From contig WELA01010381.1 in assembly GCA_009602735.1 (NCBI GenBank), forward strand, positions 290,120 to 354,119: DNA of 64,000 bases, read 5' to 3'. The translations under genes and the position numbers were made by a program. This DNA comes from Mesotaenium endlicherianum (Eukaryota > Streptophyta > Zygnematophyceae > Zygnematales > Mesotaeniaceae). Under the pieces are notes generated by a model, which ran no database searches, was not told where the DNA came from, and saw only the letters and a list, made by a program, of their open reading frames with translations. Shown piece by piece: positions 1-10,716 of this stretch; position 1 is the first letter of the stretch; every line of letters begins with the position of its first letter.

Positions 1-359
1 AAGTTAGAGGAAAGACCTAGAAGAACTCCATGTGGCAAAAGTCAGATGTGCCATTTTTAGGTCAAAAGGACATGTGTACATTATTCTAGAAAGAGGTGGC
101 AAGTTTTGGGATGTGTTGGGTGCCAACACATCAACATACACCTTCCTAGAAATTACTTATGTAGCAAGTATATAAACAAGAGCTAGAACATAGAAAGACA
201 TTCGAGAATCACTCTTGTACTTGCCAAAATCCAGAAATATATTAACTTTCAAGAAGCCATCTCTCTTTCAAGAAGCTACCACTTGTGTTCAAAGATCCTT
301 GTCTTGAATAGATAAAGTATTCTGTTTTACTAAGTACTTTATCTATCTGTTTCACTACA
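1..359 (-). repeat. Partial LTR of the element-B family
   Basis: This is the reverse complement of the LTRs at 20032-20534 and 26209-26711. It lacks about 144 bp at the window edge and ends in the family terminus CACTACA at 359. It differs from those LTRs at only one or two positions that I could see. A TATATAAA box lies at 169-176. No primer-binding site follows the LTR end, so it is either a solo LTR or the 3' LTR of an element lying left of the window. It interrupts the gypsy remnant that resumes at 360. Confidence 0.9.
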
Positions 360-1203
360 ATGGGCGACGTCCGCACACTCCCCTGACACACGTCGTTCAA
401 GGTCAGACGAGGATGTCAACCACGAGAGTGCCAAGTGCACGCCTATTTTTCTCATTCTCTTCAAGAGGTGCACAAAAACGCGAAGTTGGCTTTAGCCGCT
501 GCTCGAGATCGGCAGAAAACGTTTGCTGACACGCACAGGACTGAGTTAAGTTTTCAAGTTGGCAATAAAGTACTTTTGCAAACTAAAAACCTCCAACACA
601 AGCACCCAGGAAAGCGCAAGCATCTGCCTCGCTGGGTAGGCCCTTTTATCGTTATCGCAAAGGTTGGACCTGTTGCATACCAACTGGATTTGCCTAAATC
701 CATGGGGCGAACGCATCCTGTGTTCCATGTCAGTTTACTTAAGCTGTTTAGGTCCGATGGCCGCTATTAGCCGCAAGCACCGGAATTGGAACTCGCCGAT
801 GATGATAAGGCCTGGAATGTAGAGGAGGTCTTAGGACACCGCTACACTCGTCATAAGCCTCCTCGAGTGGAGCTTTAGATAAAGTGGCTTGATTACGATT
901 CCAGCTGGAATTCGTACAAACCACAGGACGAAATCCTACATAACTGTTCAACAATATTGGTTACGATGGGCTGCCGCTCAACAGTTTTGTCCCACAGGCA
1001 ATGTGCTACCCGGGCCAATTCGTAAGCCAAGGAACAAACGCAAAAGAGCCGCGGCCAACTAATCACTCTTTTTCCGTCACTGTGATGATGCATAGTCCAA
1101 TTGCTCACCACTGTTTTCCGATAGTGAAGGCTAGTATTGACACATTCGGACTTAAAAGACGTACGCTTAACGAGGACGTTATGTTCTTTTAAGGGGGGAG
1201 GAG
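360..1203 (+). pseudogene. Ty3/gypsy pol 3' remnant: integrase tail and broken chromodomain
   Basis: Two plus-strand frames give a gypsy integrase C-terminal end. The open stretch at 435-770 has the GPY/F module (WVGPFIVIAKVGPVAYQLDL, then HPVFHVSLLK). From about 790 a chromodomain-like segment (WNVEEVLGHRYTRHKPP, then IKWLDYDSSW) is broken by a stop near 879. A second frame at about 360-430 carries the upstream integrase end, so at least one frameshift is present. The tract ends in a purine tract directly before a 3' LTR, giving the order pol, PPT, LTR. The left side is cut by the LTR at 1-359. It is non-functional. Confidence 0.8.
1190..1203 (+). other. Polypurine tract
   Basis: A run of A and G with six consecutive G directly abuts the TGTAACG start of the 3' LTR at 1204. 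This is the usual plus-strand primer site of an LTR retroelement. Confidence 0.7.
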
Positions 1204-2124
1204 TGTAACGATCCGAGCTATTTTAGGCGTATTTGGGACGTTTTCCCAATTACCTAAAACGTACCTTATATTATTTATCATATTATTTTATAAATGGTTT
1301 CATCACATTCAATTATTCGCCACACGCGTGTGTCGATTAATTCTTGGTCGATTGGCGAAAAGATCGAGATACTATTGCAAAAAGCGTCGAAACGTAACTC
1401 GACTACTTCGCAAAAGTACGACATAATTATTCATAAAGTTACTTTGATTAATTACGAGATGATAACTTAATAAATCACTGATTGATTAAGTTGATTTGAT
1501 TGACATTATTTCGGATAATGCACAGCACAGATTTCGCGTTTATGACCAATCGTGAATACGAAGAAACAGTCGTAAAAGCCAAACGACACATAATATGCAA
1601 AGCGACTTTGCATCCGAGCGGATTCGAACCCGCGACTTGTCGTTTGAAACGTTCACACCTAACCAATTGGCGAAGTAGTTTTCATAACTACCGGTTCATG
1701 ACGAAAGCAGGTGTACGCGACTCCGCAAACAGTCGCGACTTTTCAAAAAGTCGCGTGAACGCGAATACGCACGTTTGGCGTGAAACGGTTTTTTGGAAAC
1801 CGTCGAAAAGTCTCCAAACGGCCAAACAACGCGTTTCGAGCATTTGGCCAAATGGGTCGTACTCCTTCGTCCGTTTACGTTGGACATGAACCAGTGCCTT
1901 ACGTGGTGACTCGAAGCACTCCAGTGCCTCACCTCGTGCAAGTATGAATACTTGCAAGAGTCATTGTGAGTGCAACTCTCACAAGCACACTTTCTACGTT
2001 AGTTTTCAATTTCGCTTTCTCGAGGATTGTCAATTTGCACAAGTATATAGATTTTCTTTCTACTTCATTTAAGTAATCCTGGAATACCGAGGAAAAGATC
2101 CTCTCAAAAAGCAGAAACGTTACA
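1204..2124 (+). repeat. 3' LTR (about 921 bp), termini TGTAACG/CGTTACA
   Basis: The LTR begins right after the polypurine tract with TGTAACG and ends with the inverse CGTTACA at 2124. The host integrase frame of element Z is recognisable from the next base. The interior holds a dense series of perfect hairpins (1595-1984) and a tRNA-like segment. No second copy lies in the window, so the right end rests on the inverted termini and on the host frame resuming there. Confidence 0.7.
1614..1690 (-). other. tRNA-like segment (A-box and B-box) inside an LTR
   Basis: The minus strand shows a B-box GGTTCGAATCC (near 1620-1630) and, about 45 nt before it, an A-box-like stretch GCCAATTGGTTAGG. The spacing suits a tRNA or a tRNA-derived internal pol III promoter. 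The acceptor stem does not close and no good 5-bp anticodon stem forms, so this is not a working tRNA gene. It may be a SINE-like fragment or a degenerate tRNA inserted in the LTR. Confidence 0.4.
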
Positions 2125-2236
2125 TCTTTTGATTCGGTGTCTTGTTCCGCTGGCACGCATTGCAATTTCTGGTCCACTCCTCGATGTCCTTGTCCATATT
2201 TCTCCAATAGTACTCTCGTTTCAGAACGTTTGTCGT
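2125..2236 (-). pseudogene. Element Z integrase HHCC finger, downstream half
   Basis: The minus strand continues the zinc finger that starts at 2956 on the far side of the solo LTR. It contains the CX2C pair (NCNACQRNK). The frame is preserved when the LTR and one target-site copy are ignored. It is cut on the left by the LTR ending at 2124. Confidence 0.75.
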
Positions 2237-2955
2237 TGAAATGAATCGACTTACCAAATAGGCGATTAACAATTAATACAGATCTTTATATCAGCAAGTA
2301 ATCTTATGGTATTTCCGTTAACTAGTTAAACGGCAAAGGACAATACACTAGCAGGGAATAATACTCGTAAGTCAAATGCGAGTAAACTAGCATCAATGAT
2401 GCAAATCAGTAAACTCATACATAAGCAAGGTTAGAAGACAGTGCGTATCAATGGCTTCTCGCCTTGGATTCAGATCTCTCTCAGTAAGCTGTACAAGAGA
2501 GTTGGCCTCGTTTCCGAATGCCGAACTCGAGAGCAATGCCTAGCATATGTACATGGAATGAGTTTACTGTTCAACGGTCAGTGCGATGGCACCGCCTACC
2601 CGGGAGTTAACCACGTTGGTAGGACCTCGGTTAACCAAATCCACCGCCATCTCCCATCATCCCGAATAGCCATCCATCATAGGGATGTCATCTGGCTATT
2701 CATCTAGCATATCGCACTTAGATGTATATCAAGGCAGTTCGCTGCTACCGAGTACGGAAGTCAGCTTGCTGTCAAAGAATGTGTCAGCAAGCTGACTTAT
2801 ATGGACTTTCAGCCTGCTGCTTTCGACTGAGTCAGCAAACTGATAATTATGTAAAGTCCATTAGACTGATTATTAAGTAAAGTTCAGCAGGCTGAACTTA
2901 ATTAACTATTATATTTAAATGAATATTATATCGACTAATATACTGATTCATTACA
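2237..2955 (-). repeat. Solo LTR of the R family (R1)
   Basis: A 719-bp R-family LTR in reverse orientation, running TGAAATGAATC to GATTCATTACA. Flanks GTCGT and GTTGT differ at one base and fit a 5-bp target duplication. No internal R sequence adjoins it, and the integrase frame of element Z reads from one side to the other, so it is a solo LTR formed by LTR-LTR recombination. Confidence 0.85.
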
Positions 2956-4694
2956 GTTGTCTTCTCGCTTCCAAAGTGTCCAGCATATAAGCAATCATGA
3001 TGCTCCGCAAGTAGTAAGTCTCGTAGCTGTTTGATGTCGGGTACCACCACTCTCTTGGAATCACCATAATACCATATGACGTCTTTCTTCTGCATACTTG
3101 AGATGGACTCAGCTGCTCCTCCATCAGCAAACTCTGGGTCCTCCTCATAACCTCTCTTAAGCTTCTCCTTGAAGACCATACTCTTCTTGATGACTGAGAC
3201 AGCTGCAAGGTTGCTCCTCCTAGATAAAGCGTCTGCAGGGTTGATCTTCCCAATTTAGTACTCAATCTTGTGGTCAAACTGTTGCAGAAATTCCATCCAC
3301 CTTGCTTGTCTTGGTGTTAACGTTGGCTGCGTCATAAAATTCTCCAAGCTCTTGTGGTCGGTCTTGATGAACACCTTCCTTCCGTCCACATAACATCGCC
3401 AAATCCTCAAAGCCTGGATAATACCCACTATCTCCCGCTCGTGTGCTGCATAGTTTTGCTTAGCAGGACTCAACTTCCTGCTCTCATATGCCACAGGTTG
3501 CAATCCTTCGCTCTGGTCCTGGAGAAGAATGGCTCCCACTGCAAAGTTTGATGCGTACGTGATGATGGTGAAAGAAAGCTCTGGACCGGCAATTGCGAAC
3601 ACAGGTGCTTGTGTCAGCAACTCCTTGATCTTCTTAAAGGCTTGCTGCTCCTTGTCACCCCACAGCCACTTATCCTGCCTTTTCAACATGTCTGTGAGCG
3701 GTGCACACACCTTGGCAAATCCTTCAATGAAGCGTCGATAATTGTTAGATTGGCGCTGCAAACGGAGACTCGCTGGGTCGGATGAATCCCTTCTCCATTA
3801 ACTCCGTCAGCTGCTTTTACAACTCATCCAACTCCACAAACGAATGTCGATAGGCGAGTCTTACTGGTGGCTTACTCCCTGGTTCCAACTCGATCATGTG
3901 CTCCATAGCTCTCTGTGGAGGTAATCCTGCAAGTAGCTCCTCAGGAAATTCGCACTTGAACTCCTCCAACAGCACCTTAATTTGGGCAAGCATCTCAGCA
4001 GGCTTCTTCTTCTCTTGAGCAGTTGGGCTGTGCTCCTTCTGAGCAAGGGGATCAAACACCACTACTTGCTCTTTGGACGAAGCGCACTCGCCCAGGCTTT
4101 TGAGATTCACACTTGCTCCATTTGATGACCGGGTCAGGGCCACCGAAACAATGTACATCTCGTTCACCTGATTTGCCCTGCATAGCTTTTTAACTTGCAG
4201 GCTCGACAAATACAGTTACTTGTGGTTGTATCTACCTCCACCTGTTTCGCTGTCTTCATTCGACCATCACGCCCTTGGACTTTCACTTGTCCCGTGCTCC
4301 AGTGTACTTGAGGGTCGGCTTTCCTTAGCCATGGTCGGCCCAATATCACCTGATGGTGACTTATCTCTGCCTGCTCCATTACTTCCTTACTCCGGTGCCC
4401 CGCTACTTCCACGTGAATAGCTTTCGAAGGTGAACCACACTTGAGTCTCTGCCCATTCGTCGAAATTGCCTTTTTAGGCTCATAATGCTTCTGCACACGA
4501 ATTCGCCACTCCTTCACAAGCTTCTTGTGCACAAAATTTGCACTTGCGCCACTGTCAACCATACATTTTGCCTTGTTGCCGTCGACTACTCCTTCCACAA
4601 TAATAGGCTTGTCAACATCTCGTCTTCTGCTTCTCGGCAGGCTCCTGTAAATAACCTCCTTGTGGATTCCCATCTTCACGCCAGTAGAACCCCA
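2956..4694 (-). pseudogene. Element Z (Ty3/gypsy) pol remnant: PR, RNase H, integrase finger; RT core deleted
   Basis: Reading right to left: an aspartic protease (4679-4164, MVDSGASANFV), a linker and the first part of RT (4209-3817, ending PVRLAYRHSFVELDEL and then a stop), RNase H (3761-3255, motifs [31 protein letters not shown]) and the HH half of the integrase finger (about 3179-2956, AEHHDCLYAGHFGSEKT). Just after the RT start (GFIRPSESPF) the sequence jumps near 3750 to the region past the RT palm, so the YxDD catalytic block is gone. Stops and frameshifts separate the pieces. Gag of the same orientation lies at 35447-36297, beyond the R-family pile, and probably belongs to the same element. 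Confidence 0.85.
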
Positions 4695-5415
4695 TGTAAT
4701 GAATCAGTGTATTGGTAGATATAATATTCATTTAAATATAATAGTCAATTAAGTTCAGCCTGCAGAACTCTAGTTAATAATCAGTCTGCTGGACTTCATG
4801 TTTAATATCAGTTTAATGACTCAGCCGGAAGCAGCAGGCTGAAGTCAACTTAAGTCAGCTTGCTGACACATTCTTTGACAGCCAGCTGACATCCGTACTC
4901 GGTAGCAGCGAACTGCCTCGATATGCATCTAAGTGTGGTATGCTAGATGAGTGGCCAGATGACATTCCTATGATAGATGGCGATTTGGGATGATGGGAGA
5001 TGGCGGTGGATTTGGTTAACCGAGGTCCTACCAACGTGGTTAACTCCCGGGTAGGCGGTGCCATCGCACTGGCCGTTGAACAGTAAATTCATTCCATGTA
5101 CATATGCTAGGCATTGCTCTCGAGTTCGGCATTCGAAAACAAGGCCAACTCTCTTGTACAGCTTACTGAGAGAGATCTGAATCCAAGGCGAGAAGCCATC
5201 GATACGCACTGTCTTCTAATCTTGCTTATGTATGAGTTTACTGATTTGCATTATTGATGCTAGTTTTTTTGCAGTTGACTTATGAGTATTATTTACTGCT
5301 AGTGTGTTGTCCTTTGCCGTTTAACCAGTTAACGGAAAATACCATAAAGATTACTTGCTGATATAAAGATCTTTATTAATTGTTAATCGCTTATTTGGTA
5401 ACTCGACTCATTTCA
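4695..5415 (+). repeat. 5' LTR of R element no. 1 (R2)
   Basis: A 721-bp LTR running TGTAATGAATC to CTCATTTCA, followed after one base by a primer-binding site. Other copies are R1, R3-R6 and partials at 9473-9619 and 35194-35446. It carries several CAGC-NN-GCTG palindromes at 4753-4892 and a GGTTAAC-rich block at 5009-5066 that recurs in the unrelated-length LTR at 33383-34646. Confidence 0.93.
5362..5368 (+). promoter_or_regulatory. TATA-like box of the R LTR
   Basis: TATAAAG lies about 50 bp before the LTR end, inside the 14-bp perfect palindrome ATAAAGATCTTTAT (5363-5376). The block is kept in nearly every R LTR copy in the window, which suits a core promoter. The transcription start is not determined. 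Confidence 0.5.
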
Positions 5416-5416
5416 G

Positions 5417-5428
5417 TGGTATCGGAGC
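5417..5428 (+). other. Primer-binding site (initiator-Met tRNA type)
   Basis: TGGTATCGGAGC starts one base after the LTR. It matches the usual plant TGGTATCAGAGC site, complementary to the initiator methionine tRNA 3' end, with one difference. The same 12-mer follows the LTRs of the minus R element, element B and element Z. Confidence 0.85.
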
Positions 5429-5449
5429 AGTTATCACAGTCTTCTTTGT

Positions 5450-6616
5450 ATGGTAAGGACCAGGTCTCAAACTAGCAACTCCCGAGACATGGAGAACCAG
5501 GATAACGAGAATGTCAAAAACCAGGCGGAAAGCCATGTAGCAGGAACCTGTACCTATTCTGAAGCAGTGGCAGATACTGCAGCCAGGGAGGCTGCAGATG
5601 AGGCAGTTGCTATTGCAGCATTCGCTGCACAGCAAGCTGAGGAGGAGAGCGCCAGACTAGAAGCTGAACAATTAGCAAAGGCCGCTGAAGATACAGAAAG
5701 GAGGGAAGGACAGCCAGCTGACGAGCGCACTGTTGAAGAACTTATGGCATCAAGGGCCAATGTTCTGAACCCACCTCCTGCTGTACAACTCAATGTACCC
5801 CTAGGTCAAATTCGTGACCGGCTGAATGCGGCAGGAATTGCTGCTGCAGGAGCGAGAGGGATTGTTGAGGACACTACTCAGCGAGTAGATGCCAATGCTG
5901 CTGCTGCATTTGCTAATCTACCACCCCAGAGTGTAGACTTGGGAGCATTGTTCGTTCGGATGCAGTCGCAAATGGCGACCATGTATCAGTTCCAACAGGA
6001 GGATAAAAGAATCATAATGTCTCTACTACGGGACAGAGACCAATTGGGGTCTCAAACCACTAGTGGTGGTGGCCGAGGGCCTAGTAAGCCCAAGCCGAAA
6101 CCTCCCCAGGACTATGATCCTGAGGGAAAGAGAAAATATTACCTGATCAAGTTTCTCGGATGTTGAGCAGTGGCTGGAGAACTACCCAGAACTGCAAGAT
6201 TACGAGAAGGTCAGGCACACCGGTGCGCTACTGAAAGGCAGTGCCGCAGACTGGTGGCTATGCTAGAAAGAGGAGAGTAAGGCTCAGCAACTCGATGACC
6301 CTACGTGGGTAGAGTTTGTCGAGAAGTTGCATGAAAAGTTTGATGTCATCAACCGGCAGGAGAAAGCTATCTATGCGATGATCTCCCTGACACTGAAGCA
6401 GACCACTTCAGTTGCTGAGTTTGCTCAAAAGTTCCAAGAGAACATGATGAAGCAGCCAGATTTGCCAGAACGGTATAGGATAGCATACTTCAGGTATGGC
6501 TTGAAATCCCAAGTCTCTGGTCATTTTGCTGAAAAGAAGTATGAGAAACTGGCTGACTTGATCCAGGATGCTGACGCCTGGGATCAGCAGCAGTTCAATC
6601 ACAAGCGCCAGAGTAA
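5450..6616 (+). pseudogene. R element no. 1 gag, broken
   Basis: The frame opens at ATG 5450 (MVRTRSQTSNSRDMENQ). It has an alanine/glutamate-rich coiled-coil-like N-terminus (residues about 30-100), a proline/lysine linker and then a Retrotrans_gag capsid region. A small deletion near 6157 shifts the frame, and a TAG near 6263 replaces a tryptophan-region codon. The capsid frame reappears at 6327 and runs into the N-gap at 6617. Compared with the copies at 17522-19071 and 30175-31469, the gap should hide the glycine-rich tail and CCHC knuckle. The gag ATG is embedded in ATG-GTAAGG, a good splice-donor consensus. Confidence 0.85.
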
Positions 6617-7116
6617 NNNNNNNNNNNNNNNNNNNNNNNNNNNNNNNNNNNNNNNNNNNNNNNNNNNNNNNNNNNNNNNNNNNNNNNNNNNNNNNNNNNN
6701 NNNNNNNNNNNNNNNNNNNNNNNNNNNNNNNNNNNNNNNNNNNNNNNNNNNNNNNNNNNNNNNNNNNNNNNNNNNNNNNNNNNNNNNNNNNNNNNNNNNN
6801 NNNNNNNNNNNNNNNNNNNNNNNNNNNNNNNNNNNNNNNNNNNNNNNNNNNNNNNNNNNNNNNNNNNNNNNNNNNNNNNNNNNNNNNNNNNNNNNNNNNN
6901 NNNNNNNNNNNNNNNNNNNNNNNNNNNNNNNNNNNNNNNNNNNNNNNNNNNNNNNNNNNNNNNNNNNNNNNNNNNNNNNNNNNNNNNNNNNNNNNNNNNN
7001 NNNNNNNNNNNNNNNNNNNNNNNNNNNNNNNNNNNNNNNNNNNNNNNNNNNNNNNNNNNNNNNNNNNNNNNNNNNNNNNNNNNNNNNNNNNNNNNNNNNN
7101 NNNNNNNNNNNNNNNN
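6617..7116. other. Assembly gap (500 N)
   Basis: Exactly 500 unknown bases. From the paralogous copies it should contain the gag C-terminus, frameshift site and protease of R element no. 1. Confidence 0.97.
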
Positions 7117-9472
7117 TGCTCTTCCTCTTGTCCTGTGTGGATGGCAAATGAAGGAAAAGAAGAGGCTTCCAGAAGGATGCAAGTTGCTGAATGCAATGGA
7201 GTTCGTCAAAAGCTGGAACCAGAAGGAAGACAGAATGTTCTATCTGCTGCTAAGAGAGGTACCTCCTCAACCTGAAGAAGTGGTTGAGAAAAAGGTAAGC
7301 CCTCCGGAGCACCCTACTGCTGCAAATATCGTTGCTCAGTACACTTGTGTATTTAATATGCCTCCAGGACTACCCCCTAAGAGGGAAGTAGATCATAGGA
7401 CTGATTTATTATCTGGGAGTCAGCCACCGTGGCAACGCACGTATGGCTTGTCTTATGTGGAGAGCGAGGAGTTGAAAACACAGATTGCAGAGCTTGAGGA
7501 AAATGGTTATATTTCCCCCAGTAAATCACTTTACGGCGCACCCATCCTATTTGTTAAGAAGAAGGATGGCAGTATGCGGATGTGTGTGGATTACAGAGCC
7601 CTAAACAGAATTACGGTAAAGAACAAGTATGCTTTACCCAGCATCGAGGACGTACTTGATACCCTGTCTGGTGCTAAGGTGTTCAGTAAGATAGATCTCA
7701 AGAGTGGTTATCATCAAATCAGAATTGCTGAGGGGGATGAACACAAGACTGCTTTTCGCACACGTTATGGACACTATGAGTTCAACGTGATGCCATTTGG
7801 ACTGACTAATGCTCCTGCTACCTTTATGGGTGCTATGAATGACATTTTCAGGCCTTATTTGGATAAATTTGTGCAAGTTTTCCTGGATGATATTTTAATT
7901 TTCTCTAAAGATGAAGCTCAGCACGCTGAACACTTAAAGACAGTCATGGACACTTTGAGAAGAAATCAGTTATATGCTAAAATGAGCAAGTGTGATTTCT
8001 TTAAGGAAAGTATTGAATTCTTAGGCCACGTTGTCAGTAAAGAGGGCATCAGTGTGGATCCTAAGAAAGTCCAGACCATAAGGGACTGGCCAGTACCACA
8101 GTCTGTCTCTGAAGTTAGATCCTTCCTCGGGTTGGCTAACTACTATAGGAGATTTATTGAGAATTATTCCACAAAGGCCAGTAAACTGACTGACCTTACT
8201 AAGAAAGACATCGGGTATGTGTGGGGGGAAGAGCAGCAGGCTGCCTTCTAGACCCTTANTAAAGATGCTCTCTGTTCTGCCCCAGTGCTAGCCGTGTATG
8301 ACCCCAGCAAACCGGTGCAGGTGGTTACTGATGCCTCTGACTATGCCATGGGTGCTATTTTGTTGCAGCCTGCTGACAAAACCACAAAGGATGGTAAGGT
8401 ACGGCAGGAGTGGCACCCTGTGTTGTACGAGTCTATGAAACTTAATCCAGCTGAGATTATTTACTCAGTGCATGATAAAGAGTTGCTAGCTATCATTCAT
8501 GTGCTCAAACAGTGGAGAGCATACTTACATGGTAAGGCCTTTAAGGTGATTACAGATCATCTAGCTCTGACCCACTTTCAGAAGAAGTCCAAGCTGTCGA
8601 GGAGGGAGAACCGCTGGAGCCAGATGCTGGAGCAGTTCCAAGTCCAGATCGACTACAAACCAGGGAAGTTGAATCCTGCTGATGCACTCTCTAGAAGACC
8701 TGACTTGCAAGAAAGGAACTTTAGTCAGCATGCTGTAGATAAAGTCCTGTGTGCACTCACTTCACTAAAGGTGAAAAAGTCCTTCCTTGAACAACTTAGG
8801 AAAGCCTACCTTTTGGACCCAACATTTGAGCCCAGCCCCACTACTGATGTGTGTCGTGCTATTGGACTCGGGTATAAACTTAAGGGAGGGGTCTGGGTGA
8901 GTGAAACCACTTCAGGCAGGCTGAAGCTGGTCATTCCTAATAACTTGGAAATAAGGTCCCTTTTATTGAGTCAAGCACATGACANCAGTATACTGGGTGG
9001 ACATTTGGGGCAGGCCAAAACTGTTGGCAAATTGGCAAAACATTATCATTGGGAGGGGTTGCCCCGAGAGGTCTTGAAATATGTGCAGTCCTGTGATCAG
9101 TATCAAAGAAATAAGTCTAGGCACACACCACCGGGAGGTCTCTTGCAACCGCTGCCCATCCCAGCGGGACGCTGGGAAACTATGTCCATGGACTGGGTGG
9201 TCACACTGCCACGAACGGCTAATGGGCATGATTCGATACTGGTAGTCGTGGAGAAACTCACAAAAATGGTCATTTTCATCCCCACAACTGTCAAAGTAAC
9301 TGCACTCGAAATAGCGAGACGATTCTACGACCATGTAGTATGCCAACATGGGCTACCCTCTAATATCATCTCAGACCGAGACTCAAAATTTACCTCTAAG
9401 TTCTGGAGAGCTTTAATGGGGTTAATGGGAGTCAAACAGCTGCTCAGCACAGCAAACCACCCTCGTATTGAT
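7117..9472 (+). pseudogene. R element no. 1 pol: protease tail, RT, RNase H, integrase N-half
   Basis: The main frame 7148-8251 holds the [34 protein letters not shown] and the catalytic [13 protein letters not shown]-to-TAG change at about 8249, next to the single-N join at 8259, breaks it. The frame resumes at 8285 with RNase H (VVTDASDYAMGAILLQ, ITDHLALTHF) and integrase: an HHCC finger (CDQYQRNK has lost one Cys to Tyr), the first Asp in MDWVVTLP and the second in ISDRDSKFTSKFW. It stops where the minus-strand insertion begins. The integrase Glu continues at 19818. Confidence 0.88.
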
Positions 9473-9619
9473 TGAAATAAATCGACTCACCAAATAAGCG
9501 TTCAACAATTAATAAAGATCTTTATATCAGCAAGTAATCTCTATGGTATTTTTCGTTAACTTGTTAAACGGCAAAGGACAACACACTAGCAGTGAGTAAT
9601 ACTCGTAAGTCAAATGCGA
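9473..9619 (-). repeat. R LTR fragment (147 bp)
   Basis: The terminal part of an R LTR in reverse orientation (TGAAATAAATCG onward) begins exactly where the integrase of element no. 1 is interrupted, and stops abruptly at about 9619. It marks the left edge of the minus-strand insertion. Confidence 0.75.
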
Positions 9620-9903
9620 AAGGGGCGTTGAAACGGTTCCACCTGCGGGCGGCTGGGACACCGCCCTAACTGTCCCTTCAGTAGACATGGGAAGGTGACA
9701 GGAGGTCCTATCTCCATATAAGTTGGAGGGGGATGTGACAGTTAGTGATAGTTGTGACAGGCAGCCCACCTTTAAAATTAAGTTGGAGGGAGTGGTATTC
9801 TCTGATCACCATATTACACACTCAACCTGCGCTCACGCTCACTTGCTCTCTAACTCAATTTTCCCTTATATTCACTCACACCAGGTATTCCACACTAGGA
9901 ACT
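9620..9903 (+). pseudogene. Extra copy of R pol end and post-pol linker
   Basis: The first codons read as the R pol C-terminus (KGALKRFHLRAAG, then a stop). The linker follows with two AGTTGGAGGG motifs. It is nearly identical, inverted, to 13199-13507 of the minus R element and joins an R LTR at the same linker base. Its plus orientation next to a minus element points to inverted recombination or mis-joining. Confidence 0.7.
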
Positions 9904-10631
9904 TGAAATGAATCGACTTACCAAATAGGCAATTAANGATTAACAATTAGTAAAGATCTTTATATCAACAAGTAATCTTTATGGTATTTTCCGTTAGCTG
10001 GTTTAACGGCAAAGGACAACACACTAGCAGTGAATAATACTTGTAAGTCAAATGCGAGTAAACTGGCAACGATAATGCAAATCAGTAAACTCATACATAA
10101 GCAAGGTTAGAAGCCAGTGCGTATCAATGGCTTCTTGCCTTGGATTCAGATCTCTCTCAGTAAGCTGTACAAGAGAGTTGGCCTTGTTTCCGAATGCCGA
10201 ACTCGAGAGCAATGCCTAGCATATGTACATGGAATGAGTTTACTGTTCAACGGCAAGTGCGATGGCACCGCCTACCCGGGAGTTAACCACGTTGGTAGGA
10301 CCTCGGTTAACCAAATCCACCGCCATCTCCCATCATCCCGAATAGCCATCCATCATAGGGATGTCATCTGGCCATTCATCTAGCATATCGCACTTAGATG
10401 CATATCAAGGCAGTTCGCTGCTACCGAGTACGGAAGTCAACTGGCTGTCAAAGAATGTGTCAGCAAGCTGACTTAAGGTGACATCACCCTGCTACTTCCG
10501 GCCGAGTCATTAAACTGATATTAAATATAAAGTCCAGCAGACTGATCATTAACTAGAGTTCAGCAGGCTGAACTTATTTAACTATATTATTTAAATGAAT
10601 GTTATGTCAACCAATATACTGATTCATTACA
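9904..10631 (-). repeat. R LTR (R3), 3' LTR of the minus element
   Basis: An R LTR in reverse orientation. Its right end adjoins the polypurine tract (CCCTCCAAC on the plus strand) of the minus element, as expected for a 3' LTR. A single-N join at 9937, with GATTAA repeated on either side, adds a few bases. Confidence 0.88.
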
Positions 10632-10649
10632 ATCCCTCCAACTTATCAT

Positions 10650-10666
10650 GTTGTCGCCTCGACAAC
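10650..10666 (-). other. Conserved hairpin near the PPT
   Basis: GTTGTCG and CGACAAC form a perfect 7-bp stem around a 3-nt loop, just before the polypurine tract in element orientation. The same hairpin occurs at 29424-29440 in the other copy. Confidence 0.6.
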
Positions 10667-10716
10667 ACTATCACTAATAACAGCGTGCTGTACCTTCCGT
10701 CCCCAGCCTACTTCCA

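Noticed and set aside
1614-1690. A functional tRNA gene
   Set aside because: Acceptor and anticodon stems do not pair, so only the promoter-like boxes are recognisable.
2441-2707. An 88-codon frame (RINGFSPWIQISLSKLYKRV start) that stays open in several R LTR copies (also near 4943, 10117, 12726, 19312, 29708)
   Set aside because: It lies inside the LTR, antisense to the element, opens with GTG rather than ATG and has no motif. Its conservation follows from recent LTR copying.
6327-7275. Long frames crossing the 6617-7116 gap on both strands
   Set aside because: They are made open only by the run of N; the same holds for frames over 18165-18271 and 48619-49177.
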